From contig CM039210.1 of assembly GCA_008360975.2 (NCBI GenBank), positions 18,375,007 through 18,439,006 of the forward strand: a stretch of DNA of 64,000 bases, in the 5' to 3' direction. Under the pieces are notes generated by a model. The model made no database searches and was not told where the DNA came from. It saw nothing but the letters and a program-made list of their open reading frames with translations. Position numbers and translations under genes: made by a program. Shown piece after piece: positions 1-11,658 of the stretch. Source of the DNA: Lichenostomus cassidix (Eukaryota > Chordata > Aves > Passeriformes > Meliphagidae). Each line of letters opens with the position of its first letter. Position 1 is the first letter of the stretch.

Positions 1-2
1 CA

Positions 3-110
3 GACCTTTTAGATGCCACTGCATACACTGGTGAATCTGCAAAGGATGTTCGTCACCACTTTCTCCGTGCATTTGCGACAATGGGTCAGCCTGTCACGGT
101 TCACTCCTAA
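3..110 (+). pseudogene. Integrase core fragment of a class II (ERVK-like) retrovirus
   Basis: A short open frame entering from the left edge encodes a peptide with the blocks TGESAKDV and HFLRAFATMG and ends at TAA 108-110. This pattern resembles the catalytic-core region of beta/alpharetrovirus-type integrases, just before the second catalytic Asp, which is absent here. It is a truncated scrap next to an LTR-like block on the opposite strand. The assignment rests on motif resemblance only. Confidence 0.45.
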
Positions 111-115
111 GCAGA

Positions 116-889
116 TGTGTGATGGTTGCCAGCTATGATCTTGGAGTGCAAAAAGAAAGTAAAGCCAAATAATTCAACAAGTCAAGGGAGTTAAATTTCA
201 ATCCAAAGAGGAACTTTATTAATTGAGCCCGTAAAGCAGCCTGCGATAGAAAGAGAGAGAGAGAGAATAAAGGAAAAGATAAGGGGAAAAAGGAAGAAAA
301 GGTTTTTATAGCTACCACCATGGGTCCACAGACGTCCGGCGTCTTTGGGGGTCCCGTCCAGAAGGCATTGCTCTGCCTCTGTGTTGACTGATGTGATCTC
401 ACGGTGGGGAAAATCTTCAGAATTCAGCTGTTTCAGAGGTGTCTTATATGCTAGTCAATACACCTGGTCCCTCCTCATGACCCACCTTTGCTCCCACTTA
501 ATTCTTGTGGAGATATGCCAAACTCCACCTGGCAGGCCACACATGCCAAGAGAGTAGTGTCTGAGGCATGGTCGGCTTTGTAGGCAGGTCTTCTCCTAGT
601 GGCGGTGGTCGACTGGGGGTCTTTGAGGCTTTGCGCATGCTTTGTTGGGGTAGGGATCTGTGGTAAGTCCCATCATTTTTGCTCCATGGATCTTTCACAA
701 TAGTGGGTGGCAGGGAGTCTATGGGTCTGTGGTCCCGTCTTGCTTCATGGATCTTTCACAATAGCAGGGACTTATAGACAGGTGCAAAGCATTCGTTCCA
801 TACCAGCTTTAGCAGATACAAAGCATTCTTTTCTTTGCGTACCAGCTTAAGTCCTGCACCTGTGGTTTCTGATAAGAAATTTTGACACA
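116..889 (-). mobile_element. Probable LTR, boundaries uncertain
   Basis: The block starts TGTGTGATGG and can be closed at TTTTGACACA. Read on the minus strand it has a TATAAAA-like box (near 306-312) and an AATAAA signal (near 217-222) in LTR order. A GA-rich microsatellite lies at 247-266. No clear target duplication was found, so both ends are estimates. Confidence 0.4.
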
Positions 890-937
890 GAACTCGATTC
901 GACTGACCCTTACAGCCTTGCAAACCCAGCAGTTGCC

Positions 938-1298
938 TGCCGAGGAGGAAATATGCAAAGACTCAATATGAGTTATAAGCAAGCTCCATTTCTTTCATGG
1001 TATGCATGGCTTATATACTGTTACAAGTGCTTATGCTTACTACTAAAAGTTTCAATCTGCATTCCATTGCATTCCATTCTCACACGTTCAGGGTTCCTCC
1101 TCATTCTTCTTAATCGCAAGTTCCCCCCCCGGTACTTCCCACGGTACTTTCCCAGAGCTCAAGGGCACTCTGTCCTGTCAGCATGCCCCGCACCCATCTT
1201 ACTGCTGTGGCCTGTATGGCCCACTTCAGCTAACACTGGCTTTGCTCGCACAAGCCTCCTAAGGATTCATGACCGTGATCTTGGAGCCATTCTGTAAC
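938..1298 (-). mobile_element. Solo LTR-like insertion in the satellite, 6-bp TSD
   Basis: The satellite motif CCCAGCAGTTGCC is split. The insert begins TGCCGAGG and ends TGTAACA, and is flanked by GTTGCC at 932-937 and 1299-1304. A minus-strand TATATAAG box lies near 1011-1018. I see no AATAAA, so orientation is tentative. The family is not recognised; a 6-bp duplication suits class II elements. Confidence 0.6.
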
Positions 1299-1500
1299 AG
1301 TTGCCTTGCATTGTCCTTGAAGCCCTCCCTTGCCTTGCATGACCTTGCTCATCCCTCCCCAACCTGGAATTCAAGACCCCTTTTGTCCTGGCATTTCCCA
1401 GCCTTGCCCTGCCCTGATTGCTCCTCCAAGGACTCCCAAGGCTCTCACGTATCCCCAGTATTCCAGGAGCACATGAGAAGTGGCCCAGTGGAGGTCACAT

Positions 1501-2010
1501 TGATGCCTTAAAGCTGGTAAAAATAAGAGGCAGATACAGCAGTATAGGGGGAAAAGGGTATTACCTTGGTTTTAATAATATCCCAGGTGCACCCTCGTCA
1601 AAGGTGGAATCACGCCAAGGAGCACACACCGTGTACAACGCCTATACAATTTTATGGACCTTGAAAATTAGCATATCTACCTAAAATCCCCCAATAAGAA
1701 ACCTAACAAATGAAGTAATTTTCTCCCTATTCTAATTATCCCCCCCAAGTGAGACTATAGTCTAGTTTACAAAAACATGTTCCACAGTGGAGGCCCCATC
1801 CAAGGTTGGAGCCTCTAGTTCTGAGATAGTAGGGATGTTTTGTCTTCCCCCCAGAGAACCCCCAACTAAACTAAATATCAGAGTACAAGGGTTATAGACA
1901 TGTAGGGCTAAGGTACAAGGAGTGTTTGTGAAAGGTACAAGGAAAGGGAAAGGGTATAAAAATGTATAAAAAGGGTATAAAAAGAAAAGACAAAAAACCA
2001 TCAGGCATCA
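1501..2010 (-). mobile_element. Class I solo LTR (provirus D family), 4-bp TSD
   Basis: It runs from TGATGCC to GGCATCA with ACAT on both sides (1497-1500 and 2011-2014), splitting the satellite. It is closely similar along its length to the LTR at 46515-47032, whose adjoining polypurine tract fixes the family orientation as minus here. A 4-bp duplication is typical of gammaretrovirus-like integration. Confidence 0.85.
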
Positions 2011-3494
2011 ACATGCAGCCAGACCCATCTGTCCAGGCAGCTTTTCTCTGGCACCAATCCTTGCATGTGCTGAATTTTGGACGGGTCATCCACATTTTGC
2101 CCTTGGGCTCTAAGACCAGAATGACAGTTCTTCTGCATAGGAACGAAAGCAGGTAGCCCCAGTGTTTTAGGTGCAGATTAGAGATGGTGCAGGTGAGACC
2201 AAGGCAAATCAAATCAGTCTGTCCCAGGCACTTCCATCTGCCAGTAATCCTTGAATGTACCCCTCACTTGCCTTGCCTTGCCTTGCCTACCCAACAATTT
2301 GCTTTGCTTTGCCCTGCTAACCCTCCCTTTCTTTGCATTCCCTTGCATGCCCATGCCCCACCCTTTACCTGCCTACTGCTTTCCTCCAGGGCCTTGCCTT
2401 GGCAGGCCTACACCTCATCTGAATTTCCTTACCACTCTTACTCAACCTTGGATTTCCTTGCCATTCCTGACTATCCCTTCCTGACCCATCCATGTCCTTT
2501 CTGGCCCTTGCTATCATTCCAGTGCCTTGCATTGACTTGCTCACCCATGGCCCATCTTGGCTTCCCTACTGCTCTTGTCCTGGCCTTGTCATGTATGGAA
2601 TGTTTTTTGTAGGACACCCATGGCCTTGTCTACCCCACCCTCACACTTCTTTGCTTTGCCTTTCCTACGCAGTCTTGCATTTCCTTGCCATTCCTGACCA
2701 TTCCTTTACTTTGCCTTGCTTTCCCATGCCTTTCATTGCCTTCCTATGCCTATTGCCTTCTGTAGCCTTTTCTTGGCTCTCCTCCCCTCCACTGCCTTGC
2801 ATTGACTTGCTCACCCATCCCCCACTTTGACTTCCCTACCCATTTGTCCAAGCCCAGCCTTGCCTTCCCTTCTCCTTCTAGGATTCTCCTTGCCTTGCCT
2901 ACCTCTCCCTTGCCTTGCCCTGTAAACCCAGCAGTTGCCTTGTGCTGCCCTTGAAGCCCTCCCTTGCCTTGCAGGACCTTGCTCACCCCTCCCCCACCTG
3001 GAATTCAAGACCCCTCTTTTCATGGCATTTCTTCAACTTGCCTTGCCTTGCCTGCTTCCCTGAGGACTCCCAAGGCCTTCACACACCCCCAGTATTTCAG
3101 GAGCATGTAATAGGAAGCCCATAGGAGGTCAAGTGAAGTCAAACCCATCTGTCCAGGCAGCTTTTGTCTGGCACAAATTCATGCATGTACAGAATTTTGG
3201 ACAGGCCATCCACATTTTGCCCTTGGGCTCTGGGACCAGAATGACAGCTCTTCTGCATAGGAAGGAAAGCAGGCAGCCTCAGTGTTTTAGGTGCAGGTTA
3301 GAGACGGCACAGGTGAGACCAAGGCCAGTCAAATCAGTCTTTCCTGATCACTTCCATCTGCCAGTAATCCTTGAACGTACCCCTCGCTTGCCTTGCCTTG
3401 GCAACCCAACAGTTTCCTTGCCTTGCCCTGCTAAACCACTATTGCTGTGCATTCCCTTTCATGCCTGTTCCCTATCCTTGACCTGCTAACTGCT

Positions 3495-4350
3495 TTGGGA
3501 TGGAAATCATGTCTATGGTCCTGCCATATTTGGTCTGCTGTTGTGCATGTCAACAAGATAATGAAGAAAAGACAATTAAGAAAACTTTGTTGTTTAACTG
3601 GTTGGAACGTGACCCTTAAGAAAAATAATGTATTGGTCAATCGATGGGAAGTTAACCTATGGAAGAAGAACAATGCGTAATGGAGCTGTGGTTAGCATGG
3701 AGGTGGTATCGTGAGCCATTGTGGCCCCATCTCACCCTCTGGCCAAGCATGAGATGATGTCATAACTGGAAAAAATTCCACTCCAAGAGGAGGACAGATT
3801 AGGTGGGGTTCTGGGGTGGAGGGGGAGAGGAGGACATGATGCATGCCACTTCGGTCCAGGGGACACCCTGAAGGTGCACAGCCGACCTGCCCCTCCCCCC
3901 TGAGCACCATGCTCCACCTCTTCCTCCTGCTCAGTGGCTTTTCAAGAATCCAGGAGTTGGTATGTATTATTTGCTACAGCAACTGATAAGATAAATTTGC
4001 TTTGCAATCACAACTGCATTTCAGATTTTTTGTGCTCGGGCATCATCCAGAACCATAACATTAATGGCAATGAGGATGATGGGATGCCCAGAGCACAAAA
4101 ACTGACGCAAAGACCAAACAGGGCTTGGGCAGTGGAGTGCGTGGTTGCATCAGGAGAGTGAAATGCAAAGCTGCACCAAGAGAGGTTGGTGGGTGGGTGT
4201 GGAGCGGGGGGGGTGGAAAGAACAGGGCTTGATCAGTTAAGCGCAGGGCTGTGCCAAGAAAGTGAAGCATGTAGCTGCACTGAGAGACACTGTTCCATGT
4301 GAGTGTGTGGCATAGGGGAGGTCAAGATTTAGTCCAGGTGCCCAGTTGTA
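3495..4350. other. Unassigned stretch
   Basis: Between the satellite and the next LTR there is no convincing gene. It holds an AT-rich part (3540-3680), a purine-rich GGGGTGGAGGGGGAGAGG part near 3811 and no long conserved frame. Confidence 0.5.
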
Positions 4351-4808
4351 TGTGGGAACTTGTGGGAATAGATGGCAGGTCTGTCTAGGCCTGTCTTAGG
4401 CTCACAAACACCGACCAAGTTACAGACAACCTCATATCCATGAGAAACTTATCATGAACCGAAGCAAGAAGTAAAAATAAAGTGTGGACAGCAACCCGTA
4501 CCTGTGAGAACCTCAGTGTGGACAGAAGCAAGAAGCAAAACAAAGTCTGGACAACAGCTCACCAACAAGACTGAAAAACATGAAGGAATTTTGCACCTGC
4601 AATAAGGAGGCTGTTTTTCACAGAAGTTGTGTACTAGAAATAACTGACCAATGGTGCTGTATGACAGGTTTGAGAAGCCAGTGACTGTGTAGCACGAATG
4701 TGAGAAAATAGTATAAAAAAGACTTTGTAGCAATAAAGCTCGCTCTTTCACCTTCCTTCATGGCTTGGAGTTGTGTTTTTGGTTCACTTGTCTGTCTCTA
4801 CTGCGACA
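4351..4808 (+). mobile_element. LTR related to the provirus H LTR
   Basis: It begins TGTGGGAAC and ends near CTGCGACA, with a TATA box (TATAAAAAA near 4712) and AATAAA at 4732-4737. The 3' half closely matches the LTR at 24931-25269. No matching target duplication was found and no tRNA-Trp primer site follows, so it may be solo or rearranged. Confidence 0.65.
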
Positions 4809-4905
4809 GGAACTTAGTATTGTTTTTCTGTGTCCATGGTGTGACCGGTGCAAGCTGGAAACTTGTACAAGTATTGGGCCCAAACCACGAGAGGCTAAAG
4901 ACACC

Positions 4906-5719
4906 ATGGGAGTGTTAAAAGACTGGGGGAAGTTTGTGCCAACTCCTCAGACACACTCTAAAGAGCATCTTCTTATTCATGCTGGACACCTGGCTGAATG
5001 TCTGCTATTTCCATACAAAGTTGCAGTTGAAATGAATACAGAGCTTGAAAAGCAGTTAGTCGAACAAGACAAGTGTGGTGGTGGATGAGACCACCTTGGG
5101 AACTGCTGGGGAGCCGAGCTGTCCTGGAACAGCAAGAATCCAATGGTGGGAAAGTCCTAAGGTTTGAAATACACCCCTTGGGGAATAAGATGGTCCCTCC
5201 CTAGACTATGTAAATCCTCCTATGTTGATTGGCTGTAACCTAACCCCTGACTCCACCCCTCCCTTCTCCCCTTTGGTTGTAGTTTTCCCCCCGCCTTCTC
5301 TCCGTCCCTGTGCCCTCAGATGATTGGTCTGTATCCCTATATCTTGGGAAACCCTAGAGTTTCCCTTTCTCTTTCACCACTGGACACCTTCATGAATAAA
5401 AGCATCTCCAGAACTCCACGTGACTGAGCGTTCTGGGTTCTTTGTCCCTGGTAACGTATGAGCTATCCAAAGCTCCCTGGGTGAGTGAGAATCTGTGCCT
5501 TCCACTGGCTCGAGTGTGAGAAGGGTATTTCTGCACAGCACCGGAGAAATGCTGGCCGAAGTGATCTCACTAAAGCCTCAGAGACGCTTACGGTAAACAC
5601 AGAGGCCTAGTCCACACCCACCACCCACTGCGATAGACAAGGCCATAGAACAGCTGAGGACTGATATGATGTTGCAAAGGCAGGCATTTGTGGCTGCTGC
5701 TGCCACCCTTGCAATCTGA
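4906..5719 (+). pseudogene. Unassigned 81-codon frame split by an LTR
   Basis: The frame starts MGVLKDWGKF and is open to 5073, where the LTR 5074-5635 is inserted. After the duplicated GACAAG it resumes in the same frame at 5642 (AIEQLRTDMMLQRQ...) and stops at TGA 5717-5719. The C-terminal part is rich in L, E and Q with heptad-like spacing, so a short coiled coil is possible. Its position downstream of an LTR suggests a retroviral internal region, for example part of Gag, but I do not recognise it. Confidence 0.4.
5074..5635 (+). mobile_element. Solo LTR, 6-bp TSD GACAAG
   Basis: It runs from TGTGGTGGTGGATG to CACTGCGATA, flanked by GACAAG at 5068-5073 and 5636-5641. AATAAA lies at 5395-5400. 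An opposite-strand copy sits at 13968-14500. Both copies end in TA rather than CA. The 6-bp duplication suggests class II. Confidence 0.85.
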
Positions 5720-6242
5720 GATCTCAGTAAGTTAGGCCTGTAAGTAAGGTTACGTCCTAAGTTATAAGTAAAGTTAAATATAAATTAAGTGTTGTTCCTT
5801 TGTTAAATTTTTAGGCCATATTCCTTTTTATCCTTACCTCACTGTCCTTTTGTCGCATGCACACACACACACACATACACACACAGATAGTTCCTGGTTC
5901 ATTTTTGTTTTGATTGCCTGGATTTTATTTGCTTTGTTGCTTGCTTTTCCTTGGTGTGCCTTAACTGTTCTGTAAGAAATAGAGTGAATCTTGTCAATGA
6001 ACTTTGTTGTGCTGTCGCTTAATATTAAATCTGGTTTTTGCTGATACCCCTGCTGATGATTTTTTAAGCAATCTCAAACTCTCAGTTGTAACCTTGGATG
6101 CGGGAAATTCAAAGAAATTCTCGGTGCTGCAGCTAAATTCTTTTGAGCAGAATGCATTTGAAATTAATGCACAGGGATGTGGTGTCAAATACCCCACAGG
6201 AAATAATTAAGCAGGCTCTGAGCTCCTGTGGTATAACCTGAG
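5720..6242. other. Unassigned stretch with a CA microsatellite
   Basis: The sequence is AT-rich. It contains a (CA)n tract interrupted by one T at 5858-5886. No supported gene is visible. Confidence 0.5.
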
Positions 6243-6828
6243 TGTTGTGGTTTAAGGGATGTTACAGCAGACCTTACCGAAAGCATTTCTACCCAGACCA
6301 GTTCAGCGCCTCAGTGCACAAAACCCTCTGTCCCAGGGCAGATACTGTGCTCTCACCAGCTGGGGAGCCATAAGGCTAGCTCAGTTTCTCTAGTCTGCTT
6401 CCACAACTGGAGGTGATAAAGGAAGCGAGGAGGTTTTATGCGTCGTGTGCATGGAAGATGTTTATTCACATGGTGCAGCAGAGGCCAAAGACCTCCCAGA
6501 GGCAGAGATGCCTGGTGGGCGAAGGCCTCGCATGCACAGACACATGTGGTACATAGACATCCACATGCATAGACAGCATGTGTGCGTAGACAACAAGATG
6601 GCAGACGGTCAGGGGTTTTATAGGGAAACAGAGAGGGGCGGGGACAGCACACTGGCCCAGTGATCTCTGGGCACAGGGGAGGTACATGGGCAGCGTTAGG
6701 GTACAGGAACCAATAGGGAAACTGGAGGGAGTGGCCAGGACCACGTGGGGTGGGGAAGGCAGGACAATAGGTGACAAGTACACTCATTAAGAAAGGGGTG
6801 TGGGGGACCTGCACCTATTATCACAACA
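6243..6828 (-). mobile_element. Class II solo LTR, perfect 6-bp TSD CCTGAG
   Basis: The ends are the inverted repeat TGTTGTG / CACAACA, and CCTGAG flanks it at 6237-6242 and 6829-6834. On the minus strand a TATAAAA box (6616-6622 region) precedes an AATAAA (near 6459-6465). It is related to the plus-strand LTR at 62245-62869. Confidence 0.9.
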
Positions 6829-6834
6829 CCTGAG

Positions 6835-9800
6835 AAATTGTATACAGTGAATAAAAGAAAAAGGGATGAAAGCAGTGATTTTTATCGGGGACATCTGTTA
6901 CTATGAGAAATAGACTGATTGAGACTGCTCCCCAAGCATGCAAAAATGTGAAAATGACCCTTTTAATTATTAAAACAGGAAATCCTCTGGATGAGATAAT
7001 TGAAAAAATACAGCAGCTAGGTGACCTTGGGGAGTGGAATGCCCAGAATTGAGATGGGAATCGAGAAAACCTGCCTATTAGGCTTTTGATACCACATGGT
7101 GGCTACATGCCAGAGTTAAAAGTCCAAGAGGAGATGCAGAAATCCAAGCAACTATTAATGATTTGTTACCAGCAAGTATTTTTCTATTTTGCTTTCACCC
7201 CTGCTCTAGTAGCAAGTGAATTTTTAGTGTTAAATTCTGTACACCCACAGCATGGAGTGGCCTTACAAGTTGCTGGTTTTAATGTTTTTCCAATAAAAAT
7301 GTAACACGTAATTTGTGCTTCAGTCTTCTACAGTGGAGATTTCATTATATGAATCTTGAAAGTATGTGCTGCCAGTTCTGGGGATGACAGAAACAAAAAA
7401 GTTTATTTGCAATAGTGTTGTAAAACTGCAGTAAGCAGAACTTCCAGAGTGCAGGCTGGTGCATGCTATCTTTGGAGAAGAGCTGTTAGTGGGCTATTGA
7501 CAGAGCTTCATTTGTGCTTTGATGTGAACAGAGCTAGCTGATTTCCTTCAAGGGAATACTGGAGAGCAAAGTAACCAGGTGACCTCTACCTGGGAGATTG
7601 TCAAGGAACTAAGCACAACGTAAACATGTCCAGTGAGGTCTCCTGTGATGTAGTTCATCTGCTGAAAGATATAATGTCATACTGGGGTATTGCAGGATAC
7701 AAAGCAGAATACCCAGCTCCTACAGCATTTTTCTAGAGTTATTAGTGTTTCCAATGTAAGTCACCAGGTTTCAACAGGTCTGAAAATTATGACCTTGGCT
7801 GTTTTCATAGCCTTGATCACAAGCCTACCCACAAAGAAAATAAGGCTTAGAGCAGCACAAGAAACTTCAAAAACCATTTCCATACCTTGATAAATAACTT
7901 TTTAATAATATTACTTTATTTATAATCATCACTTTAAGTAATTGTAACATTTTTCTGTTTTTGTGATTTGTGACATATGGATCTGTCTTCACTCTTTAAA
8001 CAAAACTCAGTTCACATTTTTCACCATTGTTAAATAAAACAATTGTTCTGGAAATTATATTTTCTCTCCTTCGTAGTGGATGCCAGTGTTGAAATAACAC
8101 TCCCTATTGTCCCTACTGACTGTACTTATCATTGTGGGATGGTTTTGGTGCATATGGACTGAATGCCTTTGGATAAAACTAAAATTCTCCAAATAAAAAG
8201 ACTCTTTTTGTAAGGGGAAGATGCAGAAAGCAGAGAAGTTTTCAGATGTATGTTAGCTCATTTTTCACATTAATTTTATCTTTGTTTCTGATGCCAGAGT
8301 GATTTTTGCCTTTTTTTTCTAGAAAAGATGCAGTTCAGTGGGTGCGAGTTACACGTTGAGCAACTGATCGTGCAGAAGTTCTAAAAGAAAGAGGCTGTCC
8401 TGCAATTGCCTTTTGTTTTGCAGCCTAGAAACAACACAGCCAACAATGAAACGATTCCTCTTCCTTCCCCGCTAGATGCAGGATCACATTCTATCAGTCT
8501 TCAGTTTCCAAGAGCCAGGATCCACCACGGAGCTCTTCCATGAACTGCTGCTCGCACACGAATGGGGCCGGGCCAGAAAATTGCTTGGTTTCTTCCCGGG
8601 CTCTGTCAGTGCTCATGGAAACAACCACATGATGGCGCTGTCGACTTGCAAATAAAGGAAACACACCGAGCCCGGCTCGAAACCATCCCAAGGCCACAGC
8701 CAAGTTGAAAACGTCCCTGCTCTCAAATCATCTGTGTCAGCACAAAAAGATTGCGCTGATCTTCCCCTTCCAAGTGCAAACTCTTATTTGCACCATACTC
8801 AAAAGGCAGCTCGAACTCCTTTGCCCTAACAAATCTTTTCACTTTCTCAGAGTCTGGCTACAAACCTGAAAACATTTGGAAAAAACAGAGCTCACAAATA
8901 TGCCAGCTAAGAAAGCTCTTGCTGCCTACAACTTCAACTACACCCATCGAACTACCAGCACACATCCTGCTATTGGTACTTTTCTTCTCAGCTCTTGGTA
9001 CCATCCTAAGCCTTCAGTCTCACTGGGTCAACATCCAGTCAGATCCGGCACCAGGGACTGCTCACACACTAACGGGACCAGGACAAAAAGCTCAACAGCT
9101 TGGCATTTGCATTCCCACTAACAGTTCAACAGCTCTAAGCCAGAGAACTGCCTATTGGTAAAAGCCTTTAAATTCCCTAAGATCAACCAATGTGCACATC
9201 CAAACTTGTTTTCTTTGCAAAAGAGAGGAATTATTAGCCCATCTCCAAAGAAATGGCATCCCCTCTTCCAAAACACAAAACATCCAGGGACTGATCCCAT
9301 ACAAAGGTGCCAGAACACTGTTCCTGGGCATTACTTGCCCAGGGCACTAGGTCAGCTACCCACCAAGACTGAGCAGAGTGGCTTACCTTGTCCAAAAGAT
9401 GGTGCTGCCAGAATTTCAGAAGGCCATTTCTGAGAAGTGGAAACCACCTGCCAAAGTGAATCTTTCAAGAGACCACCTTCCAAAGATGGATTCCAACTCC
9501 ATAACTATACAAATTGAGGCAGTGCTTCCACACCAGATATACCAGGACAGAAAGTTGCTGACGCCCTGGACTTCCACTAGGCAGCTTCTTCTCTGCACCT
9601 CCAGCACTGGAGCTACGTGCTGTCCTTCCCATGAGAAAGCATTGCCATTCTCATTCAGGAACTTACCAAGCCAAGGTTGCATATCACCTCCAGTATTGGA
9701 TATGTCCAACAATTACTCCTACACAGAAGGGGCCAGGAGTGAAATGTCTTGCTGGATTATACCTCCCCATAGTACCTTTACTTCTGCTCCACTCACACTG

Positions 9801-9839
9801 GCACTATGGCCTTTGCTTCCTAAGGAAAGGCACTCCGAG
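6835..9839. other. Unassigned 3-kb stretch
   Basis: This is the longest stretch in the left part without a recognisable element. 6835-8490 is AT-rich, intergenic-looking DNA. 8490-9840 is more GC-balanced with several open frames of 66-98 codons (for example + 8919-9161 and - 9416-9712); none has a domain I can name. It may be old repeat or single-copy DNA. Confidence 0.4.
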
Positions 9840-10059
9840 TCATTTGGCCCGGACTTGCCTTCAGTACCTTGCCTAGTTTTTCCTAGCCTCCCCTTGCTTT
9901 GCTTGCCTTTCATATGTCTGCATTGCCTTGCCCTATGTCTTCCTTGCTTTGCTTTGCCTTGCCTACCACTCTTTACCTTGCCTTCCATGCAGGCAAGGCA
10001 ATACAAAGCAAGTGTAGGCAATTGCAGGCAAGTCAAGGGAGAGGTAGGCAAGGCCAGTA
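9840..10059. repeat. CCTTG satellite fragment with a head-to-head switch
   Basis: The left part is in the CCTTG orientation and the right part in the CAAGG orientation. The switch is at about 9980-9998, where CCTTGCCT is followed after 7 bases by its inverse AGGCAAGG. It flanks provirus A on the left; CAAGG-oriented satellite resumes at 20346 on the right. Confidence 0.7.
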
Positions 10060-10086
10060 TGATACCTTAATAATTTCGGGGTTTTT
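10060..10086 (+). mobile_element. 5' LTR remnant of provirus A
   Basis: The first about 27 bases (TGATACCTTAATAATTT...) match the start of the 3' LTR at 19910. Similarity then stops, so nearly the whole 5' LTR has been lost and internal sequence follows at once. Confidence 0.6.
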
Positions 10087-10099
10087 CTTGTTTATAAAG

Positions 10100-11658
10100 T
10101 TGGATATGAGGTGTAACTTCTCACATGACAGTTTGATCCCAATTCCTAAGAATTCCCCATTAGAGCTAGTACTGAAAAACTGGCAGACTCTGGCTGGTAA
10201 AGGTACTGTTCTTAGAAAACCAGAATTGATCAGACTATCAGAATGAGCCTGGCCAACCTATAAACTGGAGGAAAACCAGACATGGCCTAGATTTGTCAGT
10301 TTAGATGACAAATTGATATCAAATCTGATAGCTCGCCTGTAGAAAGACAATTATTGGATTGAGGTAGAATATGCAAAGCTGTTTAGACTTCTATCATGTG
10401 ATGAAATGTTACAAAGATCCAAGACAGGACGTTATATAATGGTTTTAAGGAGGAAAAAGAAAGAGGATAAGCAGGAAAAGACTCCTTCTAGCCCCGAGAA
10501 AAGAGAAGAAGTAGAGATGGATTTGCTACCCCCCGCGTTGAGAACTGGACCCGCGGCTGTGCCCAGTTCGGCCCCGCTGCCCCCTCCCCCTCAGCGGCCT
10601 CCCTCGGGAACAGTTGCGAGCGGGGGTGGGACCTCGGCGGCTCCTGGGCCGGGGACTGGGTCCGCGGCTGTGTCGGGTTCGACCCCTCCGTCCCCGCCTC
10701 CTCAGCCACCGGTCTCTGGGACGGCTGGGAGCGGGGGTGGAGACTCGGGAGCTCCTGGGTCGGGGACTGGGTCCGCAGTTGTGTCAGGTCCGTCCCCACC
10801 GTCCCCGCCCCCCCTGCGGTCCCCCTCAGGGGCCGCTACGAGCTGGGGGGGGCCTCGGCGGCGCCGCCGCCGATAAAGGAGGAGGGGGATACCTCTGGGC
10901 GCCCGCCAACCCCTGCGGTGCAGACGGGGACTCCGGTGAAGTCAGACATACATATTGAGCTTGCTTTGCCCCCCGCTCCCGCCCTCCCCTCCATCCCCTC
11001 CTCCGGTTTTTCCGGAACCGGGGAGGTGGGGGGATCTGGCCTACGATCTACGGCCCCGCCCCCGGAGATTGTGCCGGGGATGGGGCCGAGCGGTTGGGGA
11101 CAGCTCCCGCCGACTGCACCGCCCCTGGAGGCGGGGCCGAGGGGCTAGGGACAGGTCCCACCTTCCGCGCCGCCACCGGGGATGGTGCCCGGCGGCTGGG
11201 AACACGGCCTGCCGTCGACCGTCCCGCCAGTGGTGGAGCAGACCGGGAGCGGATTCCCTGTCACTCTCGCAGGCCGCAGCTTGCGGCGTAGTCTCCATGA
11301 CAACACCGTTCACTTCGGAACGGGCTCAGGAGATGACGTCACGACCTGTGACAGCGGAGCAAGTGGAGCCAGTGGGGCCGGGGCTGCCCGGTCCACCCGG
11401 GCCCGCAGCGCTCTCCCTGCCAGCTGTAAAATAATATTCAACAGAAACCGACAGTAATGCTAGTTCAGATAACTATTCAGAAGAAGAAGATCAGGAAACA
11501 GCAACTAGACGAAAGAGGGGTAAAACAGCAAAAAAGGCCATGAGAGAACGTAGCCCCATAGCTGAGAGAACAAGAGCTAGAAAGAAGGAAGAGCCAATTT
11601 TAAAAGCCCCCCCGAGAGACAGGCTGTTGGAAACCAGGGACCCATATATATAAAGGTC
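10100..11658 (+). pseudogene. Provirus A gag, part 1: matrix and proline-rich region
   Basis: The matrix-like part carries blocks such as IPKNSPLELVLKNWQ and WIEVEYAKLF and is broken by in-frame stops at about 10246 and 10341. An open segment from 10406 to 10876 follows, with a Lys/Glu-rich stretch and then a Pro/Ser/Gly-rich region resembling the p12-type linker of gammaretrovirus-like Gag. The 10540-11440 part is very GC-rich and repetitive (GTGSAVVSG-like units). The frame decays before the LTR insertion at 11659. It would encode the membrane-binding and linker parts of the virion core precursor. Confidence 0.65.

Larger units (their letters stand above)
905..3494. repeat. CCTTG-rich satellite, about 1.12-kb repeat unit, two LTR insertions
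   Basis: The DNA is dominated by CCTTGCCTTGCC-like pentamers but has a larger order. The block CCCATCTGTCCAGGCAG at about 2025 recurs at about 3145. The block TGAAGCCCTCCCTTGCCTTG near 1320 recurs near 2955, which is about 1.12 kb once the 514 bp of the LTR at 1501 and its duplication are removed. This makes a tandem satellite of roughly two units. Reading frames inside it (for example 2184-2612) are low-complexity artefacts. Inverted copies lie at 9840-10059 and 20346-21160. Confidence 0.8.

Noticed and set aside
2184..2612. 142-codon open frame, apparently secreted or Cys/Leu-rich protein
   Set aside because: It lies in the CCTTG satellite; several frames are open at once because the repeat lacks stops.
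5858..5886. CA tract as part of a regulatory element
   Set aside because: It is a plain dinucleotide microsatellite with no supporting context.
10406..10876. Proline-rich host gene or CpG-island gene
   Set aside because: It continues a Gag matrix frame and sits between gag parts of provirus A; the Pro-rich part fits a Gag linker.
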